Assembly (NCBI GenBank): GCA_045542735.1
Contig: JAZQLQ010000026.1
Coordinates: 310,001 to 374,000, forward strand
Direction: 5' to 3'
DNA length: 64,000 nucleotides
Source of the DNA: UBA2882 sp045542735
GTDB taxonomy: Bacteria; Bacillota; Clostridia; Lachnospirales; Lachnospiraceae
Positions 1 through 7,612 of the stretch are shown one piece after another (position 1 is the first letter of the stretch; each line of letters opens with the position of its first letter). A model generated the notes under the pieces. The model was not told where the DNA came from, did not search any database, and saw only the letters and a program-made list of their open reading frames with translations. Both the position numbers and the translations under genes were made by a program.

Positions 1-1
1 T

Positions 2-763
2 ATCATAAAGTATTTAAGACAAACCGACCACAAATATTTTATTCTTGGAAACGGCAGTAATCTATTGGTGGGAGATAAAGGTTATGAAGGTGTCATTCTT
101 CATTTGGGTGACCGTTTTTCCGAAGTCGTGGTAGAGGGACAAAGTATCAAGGCTGAGGCCGGAGCACTTTTGTCTGTTGTGGCAAAAACTGCAGCCAAAC
201 AAGGTTTAAGTGGCATGGAGTTTGCTTCCGGTATTCCGGGAACCATTGGCGGTGCGGTCGTAATGAATGCCGGTGCTTATGACGGTGAGATGAAGCAAAT
301 TATCACAGAAGTAACTGTTATGAATGAAAACGGTGAGATTTTGACACTGGATAATGAGACTATGGAGTTTGGTTATCGGACCAGCATTATCAAGAACAGA
401 CCCTTTATTGTATTATCAGCAAAGATAACTTTAGAAAAGGGAGATACAGAAGCTATCCGTGCCAAAATGGAAGATTTTGCTGAGCGTCGCAGAAGTAAAC
501 AACCTCTGGAGTTTCCCAGTGCGGGAAGTACCTTTAAGAGACCGGAGGGTCATTTTGCAGGAAAGCTCATTATGGATGCAGGGCTTCGCGGATACCGTAT
601 CGGTGGAGCACAAGTAGCAGAAAAGCATTGTGGCTTCATTATCAATATGGGAAATGCCACGGCGGCAGATATCTCCGAGTTAATGGAAGAAGTGGCAGAA
701 AAAGTAGAAAAACAATTTTCAGTTACCTTAGAGCCTGAAGTGATTCGGCTTGGAAACTTTTAA
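2..763 (+). CDS. murB: UDP-N-acetylenolpyruvoylglucosamine reductase, 5' end outside window
   Basis: MurB is the FAD flavoenzyme that reduces UDP-GlcNAc-enolpyruvate with NADPH to UDP-MurNAc, in the cytoplasmic stage of peptidoglycan synthesis. The reading frame is open from base 2, so the N-terminus lies outside the window. Visible motifs are GNGSNLLVGDKG at the start (FAD site), GIPGTIGGAVVMNAGAY, PSAGSTFKRP (the serine is the family's proton donor) and a C-terminal EPEVIRLG with the catalytic glutamate. The C-terminal part is complete and ends normally. It sits 26 bases upstream of rapZ on the same strand, as in the murB-rapZ-whiA cluster of many Clostridia. An ATG at base 65 is internal and is not the start. 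Confidence 0.95.
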   Translation: MIKYLRQTDHKYFILGNGSNLLVGDKGYEGVILHLGDRFSEVVVEGQSIKAEAGALLSVVAKTAAKQGLSGMEFASGIPGTIGGAVVMNAGAYDGEMKQIITEVTVMNENGEILTLDNETMEFGYRTSIIKNRPFIVLSAKITLEKGDTEAIRAKMEDFAERRRSKQPLEFPSAGSTFKRPEGHFAGKLIMDAGLRGYRIGGAQVAEKHCGFIINMGNATAADISELMEEVAEKVEKQFSVTLEPEVIRLGNF

Positions 764-789
764 GATTAGCAACCAAGAGGAAGAAACAA

Positions 790-1650
790 ATGAAACTAGT
801 GGTAGTAACAGGAATGAGTGGTGCAGGTAAACAAAGCGCCATGAAGCTGTTGGAGGATGCGGGATTTTATTGTGTGGATAATTTACCTGCGCCGTTAATC
901 AGCAAATTTGTTGAGCTGGTTACCCTTCCCAACAGTGAACTTTCTAAAGTTGCCTTGGGCCTGGATGTCCGTTCGGATAAATCCTTTGAAGAAATCAACC
1001 AGACATTGGAAAACATGCGAAACGGCGGTTTGCAGTACAGCATTGTTTTTATGGATGCGTCGGATGAAATCCTCATTAAGAGATATAAGGAAACCAGACG
1101 TGTGCATCCCATTGAGGGAAACAGTACGGAGGAAAGCATCCAAAAAGAACGGCAGATTCTTGCAGATATCCGGAAGCAGGCAGATTATATTTTTGATACT
1201 TCCAGTCTTTTGATTCGTGAATTGAAAGAAGAGTTGGATCGGATCTTTGTGAAAAACGAGGCATACAATTCCCTTATGGTACAGATTATGTCTTTTGGTT
1301 TCAAGCACGGGATTCCGTTGGAAGCAGACCTTGTATATGATGTGCGTTTTCTTCCTAATCCCTTTTATATTGATGAATTAAAGAAGAAAACCGGCAATGA
1401 CAAGGAAGTGCGTGACTATGTTATGAGTTTTTCTGAAGCCGGAGAATTCTTGGATAAGCTGGAGGATATGATTCAGTTTTTGATTCCCAATTATATTAAA
1501 GAAGGAAAGTATCGATTGGTCATTTGTATCGGCTGTACCGGTGGCAAGCATCGTAGTGTAACCCTTGCCAATGCTTTGTATGAACGTATGAAGGATAAAG
1601 GTGATTATGGCTTGACACTCATGCACCGGGATGCGGACAGAAACAAATAA
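790..1650 (+). CDS. rapZ: RapZ/YvcJ-type nucleotide-binding RNase adapter protein
   Basis: This 286-residue protein has a Walker A motif GMSGAGKQS at residues 8-16 and the C-terminal GCTGGKHRSV block typical of RapZ/YvcJ. In E. coli RapZ guides RNase E to GlmZ and so controls amino-sugar synthesis. In Bacillus YvcJ is a GTP/ATP-binding protein linked to competence, and the Firmicute role is not settled. The length matches the family. An AGAGGAAG ribosome site lies just before the ATG. It is followed after 13 bases by whiA, and the pair is probably cotranscribed with murB. The yvcK gene that often lies between rapZ and whiA is absent here. Confidence 0.93.
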   Translation: MKLVVVTGMSGAGKQSAMKLLEDAGFYCVDNLPAPLISKFVELVTLPNSELSKVALGLDVRSDKSFEEINQTLENMRNGGLQYSIVFMDASDEILIKRYKETRRVHPIEGNSTEESIQKERQILADIRKQADYIFDTSSLLIRELKEELDRIFVKNEAYNSLMVQIMSFGFKHGIPLEADLVYDVRFLPNPFYIDELKKKTGNDKEVRDYVMSFSEAGEFLDKLEDMIQFLIPNYIKEGKYRLVICIGCTGGKHRSVTLANALYERMKDKGDYGLTLMHRDADRNK

Positions 1651-1663
1651 AAAGGGTGAGAAT

Positions 1664-2614
1664 ATGTCTTTTTCCGGACAAGTCAAAGAGGAATTGTCAC
1701 AGATTACTGCAAATGCCAGACATTGCCAATTGGCAGAATTAGCAGCGATTTTCGAGTTTTGCGGCTATATCAGGGTAGCAGAAGGTTGTCGGCCTGTCAT
1801 AGGGATTTCAACGGACAACAAGACAATTTCAATAAAATGCTTTACATTACTGAAAAAAACATTTAATATATACACTGGTGTGTCCGTACGAAAAAGCGGC
1901 AGACAGTCCAAAAACATGACTTATGAGCTGTGCGTAGAGGATACACGAAAAGTAAAAGAAATTCTTATGGCATTAAAGCTGTGGGATGATGTAAATGGAA
2001 TATGTGCAGATATGTCGTCAGGTGTCAATGCCCTCCTGTTAAAGAAGGATTGCTGCAGACGTGCATATATAAGAGGCGTATATCTGACTATCGGCTCTAT
2101 GAGCAATCCCGAAAAAGGATATCATTTGGAGTTTGTGTGCGACAAAGAGGAGCAAGCCGGGCATCTGATTGGGATATTGGCTGAGTTTGGTATTGAAGCC
2201 AAAGAAGTGATACGTAAAAAGTATCATGTGGTCTATATCAAAGACGGTGAAGCCATTGTGGATATGCTCAATATCATGGGGGCACATGTTGCATTAATGG
2301 AATTGGAGAATACCCGCATTTACAAAGAAATACGGAATTCTATAAATCGCAGAGTCAACTGCGAAGCTGCCAATATCAACAAAACGGTAAGTGCAGCAAC
2401 GAAACAGGTGGAAGACATCTTATATATCAAAGAACGTATGGGACTTGATAAGCTTCCGGCAACTTTAAAAGAAATGGCATTGGTCCGATTGGAAAATCCG
2501 GATACAGCCTTGAAGGAACTGGGAGAATTACTGGACCCGCCTGTGGGAAAATCAGGAGTAAATCACCGATTACGAAAGTTAAGTGAGCTTGCAGACAGAT
2601 TAAGGGTGAATTAG
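1664..2614 (+). CDS. whiA: WhiA sporulation/cell-division regulator homologue
   Basis: A 316-residue WhiA protein: an N-terminal domain related to LAGLIDADG homing endonucleases, but without nuclease function in this family, and a C-terminal helix-turn-helix (around LKELGELLDPPVGKSGVNHR). WhiA is a transcription factor for sporulation in Streptomyces and affects division and chromosome segregation in Bacillus. I chose the ATG at 1664, preceded by AAAGGGTGAG, because the protein then starts MSFSGQVKEEL as WhiA usually does. An in-frame ATG at 1631 lies inside rapZ and lacks a good ribosome site. It is followed after 11 bases by the Crh-like gene. Confidence 0.94.
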   Translation: MSFSGQVKEELSQITANARHCQLAELAAIFEFCGYIRVAEGCRPVIGISTDNKTISIKCFTLLKKTFNIYTGVSVRKSGRQSKNMTYELCVEDTRKVKEILMALKLWDDVNGICADMSSGVNALLLKKDCCRRAYIRGVYLTIGSMSNPEKGYHLEFVCDKEEQAGHLIGILAEFGIEAKEVIRKKYHVVYIKDGEAIVDMLNIMGAHVALMELENTRIYKEIRNSINRRVNCEAANINKTVSAATKQVEDILYIKERMGLDKLPATLKEMALVRLENPDTALKELGELLDPPVGKSGVNHRLRKLSELADRLRVN

Positions 2615-2625
2615 GAGGAATAAAA

Positions 2626-2883
2626 ATGATTCAGAAATCTATGCAAATTCAGCTGACAAACGGCTTAGAGGCAAGACCGGTCGCAGTGCTTGTACAGAAA
2701 GCCAGCATGTTTGAAAGCGAGATCTACATTGAAGCAGAAGGCAAAAAGGTAAACGCAAAAAGCATTATGGGAATGATGAGTCTCGGACTGAATGCGGGGG
2801 AAACAGTTACCGTTATTGCCAACGGTGCAGATGAAGCAGATGCAATTGAGGCATTGGAAAATTACATCGGCGGAAACGAATAA
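2626..2883 (+). CDS. crh: Crh-like HPr-family protein (no His-15)
   Basis: An 85-residue HPr-fold protein. The active-site segment reads GLEARP, so residue 15 is Glu where HPr has the phosphoacceptor His and Bacillus Crh has Gln. The regulatory serine is kept at position 46 in NAKSIMGMMSL, the target of HPr kinase in HPr and Crh. This pattern says regulation rather than PTS phosphotransfer: Crh-Ser46-P acts with CcpA in carbon catabolite repression and also binds metabolic enzymes. Location immediately after whiA matches crh of B. subtilis (yvcJ-yvcK-whiA-crh). An AGGAGG site precedes the ATG and a terminator follows. The Crh assignment is inference from residue 15, Ser46 and synteny; two other His-less HPr-like genes lie in this window. 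Confidence 0.85.
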   Translation: MIQKSMQIQLTNGLEARPVAVLVQKASMFESEIYIEAEGKKVNAKSIMGMMSLGLNAGETVTVIANGADEADAIEALENYIGGNE

Positions 2884-2908
2884 AGTAGGCTCACAAACTA
2901 TGATAGGA

Positions 2909-2933
2909 GGGGACACGGATGTGTTCCCTTTTC
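2909..2933 (+). terminator. Intrinsic terminator after the murB-crh cluster
   Basis: The sequence GGGGACAC, a short loop, then GTGTTCCC followed by TTTT forms an 8-bp stem with one G-T pair and a U-tract. It lies 25 bases after the crh stop and separates that cluster from the lipid kinase gene. Confidence 0.7.
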
Positions 2934-2977
2934 GTATATGAAATGTAGCGGACAAACATCGTAGATGGAGGCGTTCT

Positions 2978-3877
2978 ATGAATAAGAAATTATTGTTTGT
3001 ATATAATCCTCACGCAGGAAAGGCGCAGATTCGAAGCAATTTACTGGATATTATTGACATTTTTACGAAGGCGGGATATGTGGTGACGGCGCGTCCGACA
3101 CAAGAAAGAGGTGATGCCACAGAGACTGTTATGGGAGATATTGATGAATATGACTTGGTGGTATGCAGCGGCGGAGACGGTACCTTGGATGAGACAGTTA
3201 CGGGAATGATGAAGCGCGAAAACCGTTTGCCTATTGGCTATGTGCCGGCAGGAACAACCAATGATTTTGCAAAGAGTTTAAAAATATCCGGCAATATGCA
3301 AAAAGCTGCGGAAGCCATTGTGACCGGTAAAGACTTTGCCTGTGATGTGGGTTGTTTTAATGATGATATCTTTGTATATGTGGCGGCTTTTGGATTGTTT
3401 ACCGATGTTTCTTATGCCACTGACCAACAGATGAAAAATGCCCTGGGACATTTGGCATATGTATTGGAAGGAGCAAAACGTATCAGTTCCATTCCCTGTT
3501 ATCATTTGCGTATCGAACATGACGGAAAGACGTTGGAAGGTGATTACATGTATGGTATGATCACCAATGCCCGTTCGGTAGGTGGTTTTAAAAAGATTGT
3601 CGGGAAAAATGTAGAATTGGACGACGGACTTTTTGAAGTCACTTTAGTGAAGATGCCCTTCAACATGATTGAGTTGAATTTGATTTTAACATCTATTGTG
3701 GGGAACAAAGTTCATGGTGATTATATGCAGACGTTCCAGACTTCTTCATTGACTATCGAGGCAGATGAAGCAATTCCGTGGACATTAGATGGGGAATTTG
3801 GTGGCGAACATCAAAATGTGCTGATTAAAAATGAAAAACAGGCACTTCATTTAATTGTTCCTGACGGGAAAAAGTAA
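2978..3877 (+). CDS. YegS/DagK-family lipid kinase
   Basis: A 299-residue member of the diacylglycerol/lipid kinase family (DAGK catalytic domain). The nucleotide-binding motifs are NPHAGK at residues 10-15 and GGDGT at 65-69, followed by PAGTTNDFAKSL. Soluble bacterial enzymes of this type (DgkB, YegS, BmrU) phosphorylate diacylglycerol or related lipids at the membrane face and recycle lipid from lipoteichoic acid or phosphoglycerol turnover. The substrate cannot be told from sequence alone. There is a GGAGG-type site before the ATG. It lies between the crh terminator and the fba promoter, so it probably forms its own short unit. Confidence 0.85.
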   Translation: MNKKLLFVYNPHAGKAQIRSNLLDIIDIFTKAGYVVTARPTQERGDATETVMGDIDEYDLVVCSGGDGTLDETVTGMMKRENRLPIGYVPAGTTNDFAKSLKISGNMQKAAEAIVTGKDFACDVGCFNDDIFVYVAAFGLFTDVSYATDQQMKNALGHLAYVLEGAKRISSIPCYHLRIEHDGKTLEGDYMYGMITNARSVGGFKKIVGKNVELDDGLFEVTLVKMPFNMIELNLILTSIVGNKVHGDYMQTFQTSSLTIEADEAIPWTLDGEFGGEHQNVLIKNEKQALHLIVPDGKK

Positions 3878-3895
3878 GAAATTTACATCTTCTTA

Positions 3896-3924
3896 TTCCA
3901 TTTTAAAAAAAGATAAGGTATAAT
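3896..3924 (+). promoter_or_regulatory. Probable sigma-A promoter of fba
   Basis: A consensus TATAAT lies at 3919-3924, 56 bases before the fba ATG. The best 17-spaced -35 hexamer is a weak TTCCAT at 3896-3901. The AT-rich leader and the CGGAGGT ribosome site at 3968-3974 fit a highly expressed glycolytic gene. Confidence 0.55.
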
Positions 3925-3980
3925 AGAACACGATTAAAAAGTTATTATTTTAATAATTTAATAAAACGGAGGTAATATTC

Positions 3981-4844
3981 ATGTTAGTTTCAGCAACAGA
4001 AATGCTCAAAAAAGCAAAAGCAGGCCACTATGCTGTTGGTCAGTTCAACATCAACAACTTAGAGTGGACAAAAGCAATCTTATTAACAGCTCAGGAGTGC
4101 AACTCCCCTGTTATCCTTGGTGTATCCGAAGGTGCAGGTAAATACATGGGCGGTTATGACGCAGTAGTTGGTATGGTTAACGGTTTATTAAAAGACCAGA
4201 ACATCACTGTTCCCGTAGCTCTTCACTTAGACCACGGTTCATACGATCACTGCTACAAATGTATCGAAGCTGGTTTCTCTTCCGTAATGTTCGATGGTTC
4301 CCACTATCCTATCGAAGAGAACGTAGCAAAAACAACTGAGTTAGTAAAAGCAGCTCATGACAAAGGCGTTTCCATCGAAGCAGAAGTTGGTTCTATCGGT
4401 GGTGAAGAAGACGGCGTTGTAGGTATGGGTGAATGTGCAGATCCTAACGAGTGTAAAGCAGTTGCAGACTTAGGCGTAGACTTCTTAGCAGCTGGTATCG
4501 GTAACATCCATGGTAAATACCCTGAAAACTGGGCTGGTTTATCTTTCGAGACATTGGATGCTATTCAGCAGTTAACAGGAGATCTTCCTTTAGTACTTCA
4601 CGGTGGTACAGGTATCCCTGAAGACATGATCAAAAAAGCAATCTCCTTAGGTGTTGCTAAGATCAACGTTAACACAGAGTGTCAGTTAGCATTTGCTGCA
4701 GCTACACGTAAATACATCGAAGCTGGTAAAGACTTAGAAGGTAAAGGATTTGACCCTCGTAAGTTATTAGCTCCCGGTTTCGAAGCTATCAAAGAAACAG
4801 TTAAAGCTAAAATGGAATTATTCGGTTCTGTTGGACAGGCTTAA
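3981..4844 (+). CDS. fba: Class II fructose-1,6-bisphosphate aldolase
   Basis: A 287-residue zinc-dependent aldolase that interconverts fructose 1,6-bisphosphate with dihydroxyacetone phosphate and glyceraldehyde 3-phosphate. LDHGSYDHC near residues 83-91 carries the catalytic Asp84 and zinc ligand His85. Further zinc histidines are in GIGNIHGKYP and LHGGTGIPED, and KINVNTE contacts phosphate. The length and C-terminus are normal. The codon use is strongly biased (many AAC, TTC and TTA codons), much as in the ChvE-like gene at 21.07 kb, which suggests high expression. It is a single-gene unit with its own promoter and a strong terminator at 4882-4917. Confidence 0.96.
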   Translation: MLVSATEMLKKAKAGHYAVGQFNINNLEWTKAILLTAQECNSPVILGVSEGAGKYMGGYDAVVGMVNGLLKDQNITVPVALHLDHGSYDHCYKCIEAGFSSVMFDGSHYPIEENVAKTTELVKAAHDKGVSIEAEVGSIGGEEDGVVGMGECADPNECKAVADLGVDFLAAGIGNIHGKYPENWAGLSFETLDAIQQLTGDLPLVLHGGTGIPEDMIKKAISLGVAKINVNTECQLAFAAATRKYIEAGKDLEGKGFDPRKLLAPGFEAIKETVKAKMELFGSVGQA

Positions 4845-4881
4845 TCGTTTCCCAATCATTAAGATTACACAGTTTTTACAT

Positions 4882-4917
4882 CAAGGGATAAATCTGCGGA
4901 TTTATCCCTTGTTTTTT
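4882..4917 (+). terminator. Strong intrinsic terminator of fba
   Basis: A perfect 13-bp inverted repeat (CAAGGGATAAATC, loop TGCG, GATTTATCCCTTG) runs straight into TTTTTT. It starts 37 bases after the fba stop codon. Confidence 0.9.
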
Positions 4918-4972
4918 ATCCTTAAATTTCTGTATTAGAATTTCCTGTGTCGGATTTTATCCTTAAATTTCT
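4914..4972. repeat. Two copies of an 18-bp direct repeat
   Basis: TTTTATCCTTAAATTTCT occurs at 4914-4931 and again exactly at 4955-4972. The first copy begins in the T-run of the fba terminator and the second ends at the putative promoter of the hairpin array. The 41-base offset suggests a small duplication; no gene lies here. Confidence 0.7.
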
Positions 4973-5000
4973 TGTTCCGCCGAGGGCTAGCATATATAAT
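4972..5000 (+). promoter_or_regulatory. Possible promoter reading into the hairpin array
   Basis: TATAAT at 4995-5000 is preceded, with a 17-base spacer, by TTGTTC at 4972-4977. A GGGGGAGG sequence follows at 5004-5011, but the frame after it (from a TTG near 5019) closes after about 16 codons inside the first array arm. The promoter may therefore drive a non-coding transcript of the array. This is a sequence match only. Confidence 0.4.
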
Positions 5001-5030
5001 GAGGGGGAGGAGCGATATTGGTTGCCAAGA

Positions 5031-5335
5031 TTCTAACCATAGATGTTGTTTGGGAGTGGAATGGGTAGAAAATAGAATATTCCTATTCGACGCGTTCTGC
5101 CCATAGACATATTTTGTCGGATTGATGGGTAGAAAAAAAGAAGCTTTTGAGAGACGTGTTCTGCCCATAGCAGAGGAAGGAAGCTTTCATGGGTAGAAAA
5201 AATTAGGTGAAAATGAAGAAAATTCTGCCCATAGACATTAAAGAAGATATCTATGGGAAGAAAAAGAGAGAAAAAAACAGAAAAACGGATGAAATTATCT
5301 ACCCATAATGCTGAAAATTGTTTCCATGGGTAGAA
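5031..5335 (+). repeat. 64-bp-period array of short inverted repeats (hairpin array A)
   Basis: TTCTGCCCAT recurs at 5095, 5159 and 5223, with degenerate copies at 5031 (TTCTAACCAT) and 5297 (ATCTACCCAT). ATGGGTAGAA recurs at 5061, 5125, 5189, 5253 (one change) and 5326. The two 10-mers alternate with spacers of exactly 20 and 24 bases of differing sequence, which gives a strict 64-bp period for four units. As RNA from the + strand the arms pair over 10 bp with one G-U pair. On the - strand that position becomes A-C, so structure is favoured only in + strand RNA. No protein frame explains it. Unlike CRISPR repeats, the conserved part is short and alternates in orientation. Confidence 0.85.
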
Positions 5336-5370
5336 AGGTATAATTAGATTATAATATTGAGGGGATAATT

Positions 5371-5573
5371 ATGAAATTAGAAACGGTAAGTGTTTTATAA
5401 TATTTGATAAATCCAGATTATTAGATTGCTTACCGCTAATAGTTGACGTGGGAATTATTGAGGCACGATATCCGGAGGGATGGAAACATTATGGGATTTA
5501 TTGTCAAAACCACATAATAGATGTTGTTGCTACAAAAGAACCAAAAATAAAAAAACATAGTAGGAATAAGTAA
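5371..5573 (+). pseudogene. Small frameshifted gene remnant
   Basis: A good ribosome site (GAGGGG) and ATG at 5371 start MKLETVSVL and then stop at 5400. A second frame, open from 5361 to 5573 but without a start codon, encodes a plausible protein tail containing IIEARYPEGWKHYGIYC and QNHIIDVVATKEP. A single frame change between about 5377 and 5400 would join them into a protein of roughly 67 residues. I do not recognise the family. It lies directly after hairpin array A at the left edge of the accessory block. Confidence 0.4.
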
Positions 5574-5625
5574 TTTATAAAACGAAAAAATGATTTTTAA
5601 CATAATAATGGGGAGGAATAAAGTA

Positions 5626-5970
5626 ATGCGTAAATATGCGGTATTAAAAGAACCACTAAAATGTAATGAAACCGAGTACATTTATAAAATTATGTTACAT
5701 CAAACAGAAAATGAAGTTTTATTATATCAATACTGTAGTCTCGATGCTATCCAATGCTCGTTTGACACATGGTATCCGGATATAGAATCTGTCTATGAAA
5801 ATTGGAATGATGAAATAGATGACCGCGGTTGGATTGATATTGATGATCCATTACCAGATTGTCAGCATGATGCATTCTTGCCAATACGAGTAAAAGGACG
5901 CAATTTAGGTAAGCCACAGTGGGGGGATTTTGAAATATTAAAAGACGGACAGTGGATAGACTATGATTAG
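5626..5970 (+). CDS. Hypothetical acidic protein, possible immunity-type
   Basis: A 114-residue soluble acidic protein rich in Trp, Tyr and Asp (for example DTWYPDIESVYENWNDEID). There is no signal peptide or membrane segment. I chose the ATG at 5626 because GGGGAGG lies at 5610-5616 with good spacing; an in-frame ATG at 5590 has no such site. I do not recognise the family. Small acidic proteins of this kind are common as immunity proteins beside contact toxins or in immunity islands, but no toxin is present here, so that is only a guess. Its stop overlaps the start of the next short frame. Confidence 0.6.
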   Translation: MRKYAVLKEPLKCNETEYIYKIMLHQTENEVLLYQYCSLDAIQCSFDTWYPDIESVYENWNDEIDDRGWIDIDDPLPDCQHDAFLPIRVKGRNLGKPQWGDFEILKDGQWIDYD

Positions 5971-6103
5971 GGGAGAGGGATTTGCAGTAGATTATGATTT
6001 GACAACGGATGGGAACCCCAATGATTTAACTCTACAAATGGAATTTCGTGTTGATGAAAGAAGTGGGATTACACCTGTAATTTTAGATATACATGTTTTA
6101 TAG
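5963..6103 (+). CDS. 46-codon protein, perhaps the tail of a DUF7668-like protein
   Basis: An ATG at 5963 overlaps the end of the previous gene by 8 bases and opens 46 codons. The sequence includes GFAVDYDLTTDGNPNDLTLQ and ends DIHVL. From memory this resembles the C-terminal half of small bacterial DUF7668-type proteins (a segment like SDLTLQ and an end in DIHVL). If so, the N-terminal half is missing and this may be a remnant. No separate strong ribosome site is present; translational coupling to the upstream gene would be needed. Confidence 0.45.
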   Translation: MIRGEGFAVDYDLTTDGNPNDLTLQMEFRVDERSGITPVILDIHVL

Positions 6104-6152
6104 CAACCAAGAAATATAATTATTTGAAGTTAATGGAAGAAAGGATAACAAT

Positions 6153-6674
6153 ATGAAAGGAAATTTACCAAAGTTTAAATATCATCCCAATATTTATGAC
6201 ACAGAAAAGGTTTTGGATGGAGTCACTTTTGGAGAAGGTGTTTGCCAGTGCTGTGGTAACAAAACAAATGTATACGTGTCAACTATGTATTGTATAGAAG
6301 AGGTCCATTGTATCTGTATGGAATGTGTGGCAAGCGGCCGTGCGGCGGAAAAATATGATGGTGAATTTATACAAGATGCAGAGGAAGTAACAGACGCTGA
6401 AAAAAGAGATGAGTTGTTTTTGCGGACTCCGGGATATTGTTCATGGCAAGGTGAATATTGGTTGGCATGTTGTGATGATTACTGCGAATATTTAGGTGAT
6501 GTGGGTTATTCAGAACTGAAAGAAATGAATCTGGAAAGTGTCATAGATGAATATAAAGAAGATGATGGATTTGACTTTGAAAATGAATGGTTAGAGAAGG
6601 GTGGATCTTTAGCAGGTTACTTGTTCAGATGCCGTCATTGTGGAAAATACCGGCTTCACGTGGATTGCGATTAA
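6153..6674 (+). CDS. CbrC-family (UPF0167) protein
   Basis: A 173-residue protein that matches the CbrC/UPF0167 family: it starts LPKFKYHPNIYDT, has a CQCCGNKT cysteine pair near residue 30, CMECVASGRAAEKYDGEF, and RTPGYCSWQGEYWLACCDDYC. The E. coli member was linked to colicin E2 tolerance; the biochemical role is unknown. A cysteine-rich CRHCGKY end could bind metal. AGAAAGGA precedes the ATG. It is one of several small, separately translated genes in the accessory block and is typical of proteins found in toxin-immunity neighbourhoods. Confidence 0.8.
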   Translation: MKGNLPKFKYHPNIYDTEKVLDGVTFGEGVCQCCGNKTNVYVSTMYCIEEVHCICMECVASGRAAEKYDGEFIQDAEEVTDAEKRDELFLRTPGYCSWQGEYWLACCDDYCEYLGDVGYSELKEMNLESVIDEYKEDDGFDFENEWLEKGGSLAGYLFRCRHCGKYRLHVDCD

Positions 6675-6721
6675 GTTCTACTATAAAAGTTCTGGTATTA
6701 CAAATCGTGGAGATAGGTAAG

Positions 6722-7087
6722 ATGAAGATAGAAAGACTAAAGTACGATTTGACTGTGTGTAAGGTTCAAACGGAAAGTGATTTTGATATGTCACTGGAGT
6801 TTTATGCCATTGGGAAAACAGATGAGGAAATTTCTCTGGTGTGTCCCGCAAAAAATGTACCGCTTAATGCGATTGCGCGTGAGGATGGATGGAAAGCTTT
6901 CAGAATACAAGGAATTTTGGATTTTTCACTAATTGGGGTGTTATCAAAAATTTCAACCATTCTGGCAAATCATCAAATAGGGATTTTCGTAGTGTCAACA
7001 TATAACACCGATTACATTCTGGTAAAAGGTGAAGAGTTTGACAGAGCATTAGCGCTACTGGAAGCGGAAGGGTATACAGTGGTGTGA
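6722..7087 (+). CDS. ACT domain protein
   Basis: A 121-residue protein starting MKIERLKYDLTVCKV. The pattern LDFSLIGVLSKISTILANHQIGIFVVSTYNTDYILVK is shown only in part here by its core LIGVLSKISTIL and VVSTYNTDYILV, which is the ACT fold used for small-ligand (often amino-acid) sensing. It is a stand-alone two-ACT-like protein of a type widespread in Firmicutes with no assigned substrate. I use the ATG at 6722, where the family start begins and GGAGATAGG precedes; a longer in-frame ATG at 6587 lies inside the previous gene. Confidence 0.8.
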   Translation: MKIERLKYDLTVCKVQTESDFDMSLEFYAIGKTDEEISLVCPAKNVPLNAIAREDGWKAFRIQGILDFSLIGVLSKISTILANHQIGIFVVSTYNTDYILVKGEEFDRALALLEAEGYTVV

Positions 7088-7122
7088 TGTAACTGCAAAT
7101 TTACAAGGGACGAGGTATAAAA

Positions 7123-7593
7123 ATGAGTATATTATTTGGCGAAGCATCCAAGGATGATATAGAACAATTGGTAAGATTGAGAATTGCATATATGATTGAT
7201 GATTTTGGTGGAGTAAGCGATCATGAAAAAGAGTGCATGGAGAAGCAGTTGCCGGATTATTTTAATAGAAAACTGGGCGATGAATTGATTGCATTTGTGG
7301 CAAAAGATGGGGAACGGATTGTTTCGGTTGCATATTTGCACATCATTGAAATGCCTGCGAATTCCATCTTGTTAAATGGATTGTATGGAGAGGTCTTGAG
7401 CGTATATACGGAGCCGGAATATAGAGGAAAAGGGTTGTGTACGAAACTTATTCAAAACCTTGTGGATTATGGAAAAAAGCGAGGTTTGGGCAGAGTAGAT
7501 TTGAGTGCAACCAAAGAAGGGTATCCGATATATGCAAAGGTTGGCTTTGTTGATAAAGAGCAGAGATATACGGATATGAGATATCGATATTAA
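7123..7593 (+). CDS. GNAT-family N-acetyltransferase
   Basis: A 156-residue GNAT enzyme that would transfer acetyl from acetyl-CoA to an amine of unknown identity. The acetyl-CoA-binding motif A is visible as VYTEPEYRGKGLCTKLIQ, and the C-terminal GYPIYAKVGF segment is the usual motif B region. The start ATG follows GGGACGAGG. It is flanked by the ACT gene and the ICMT-like membrane gene, all on the same strand with short gaps, so they could share a transcript. The substrate cannot be inferred. Confidence 0.85.
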   Translation: MSILFGEASKDDIEQLVRLRIAYMIDDFGGVSDHEKECMEKQLPDYFNRKLGDELIAFVAKDGERIVSVAYLHIIEMPANSILLNGLYGEVLSVYTEPEYRGKGLCTKLIQNLVDYGKKRGLGRVDLSATKEGYPIYAKVGFVDKEQRYTDMRYRY

Positions 7594-7612
7594 GCGGAGG
7601 GGAAGGATTATT

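Noticed and set aside
5031..5335. CRISPR array
   Set aside because: The conserved words are only 10 bases and alternate in orientation, the two spacer lengths alternate 20/24, and there are no cas genes in the window.
5371..5573. Programmed -1 frameshift gene
   Set aside because: The shift needed is -1, but no canonical slippery heptamer in the right frame is present near 5385-5400; decay is simpler.
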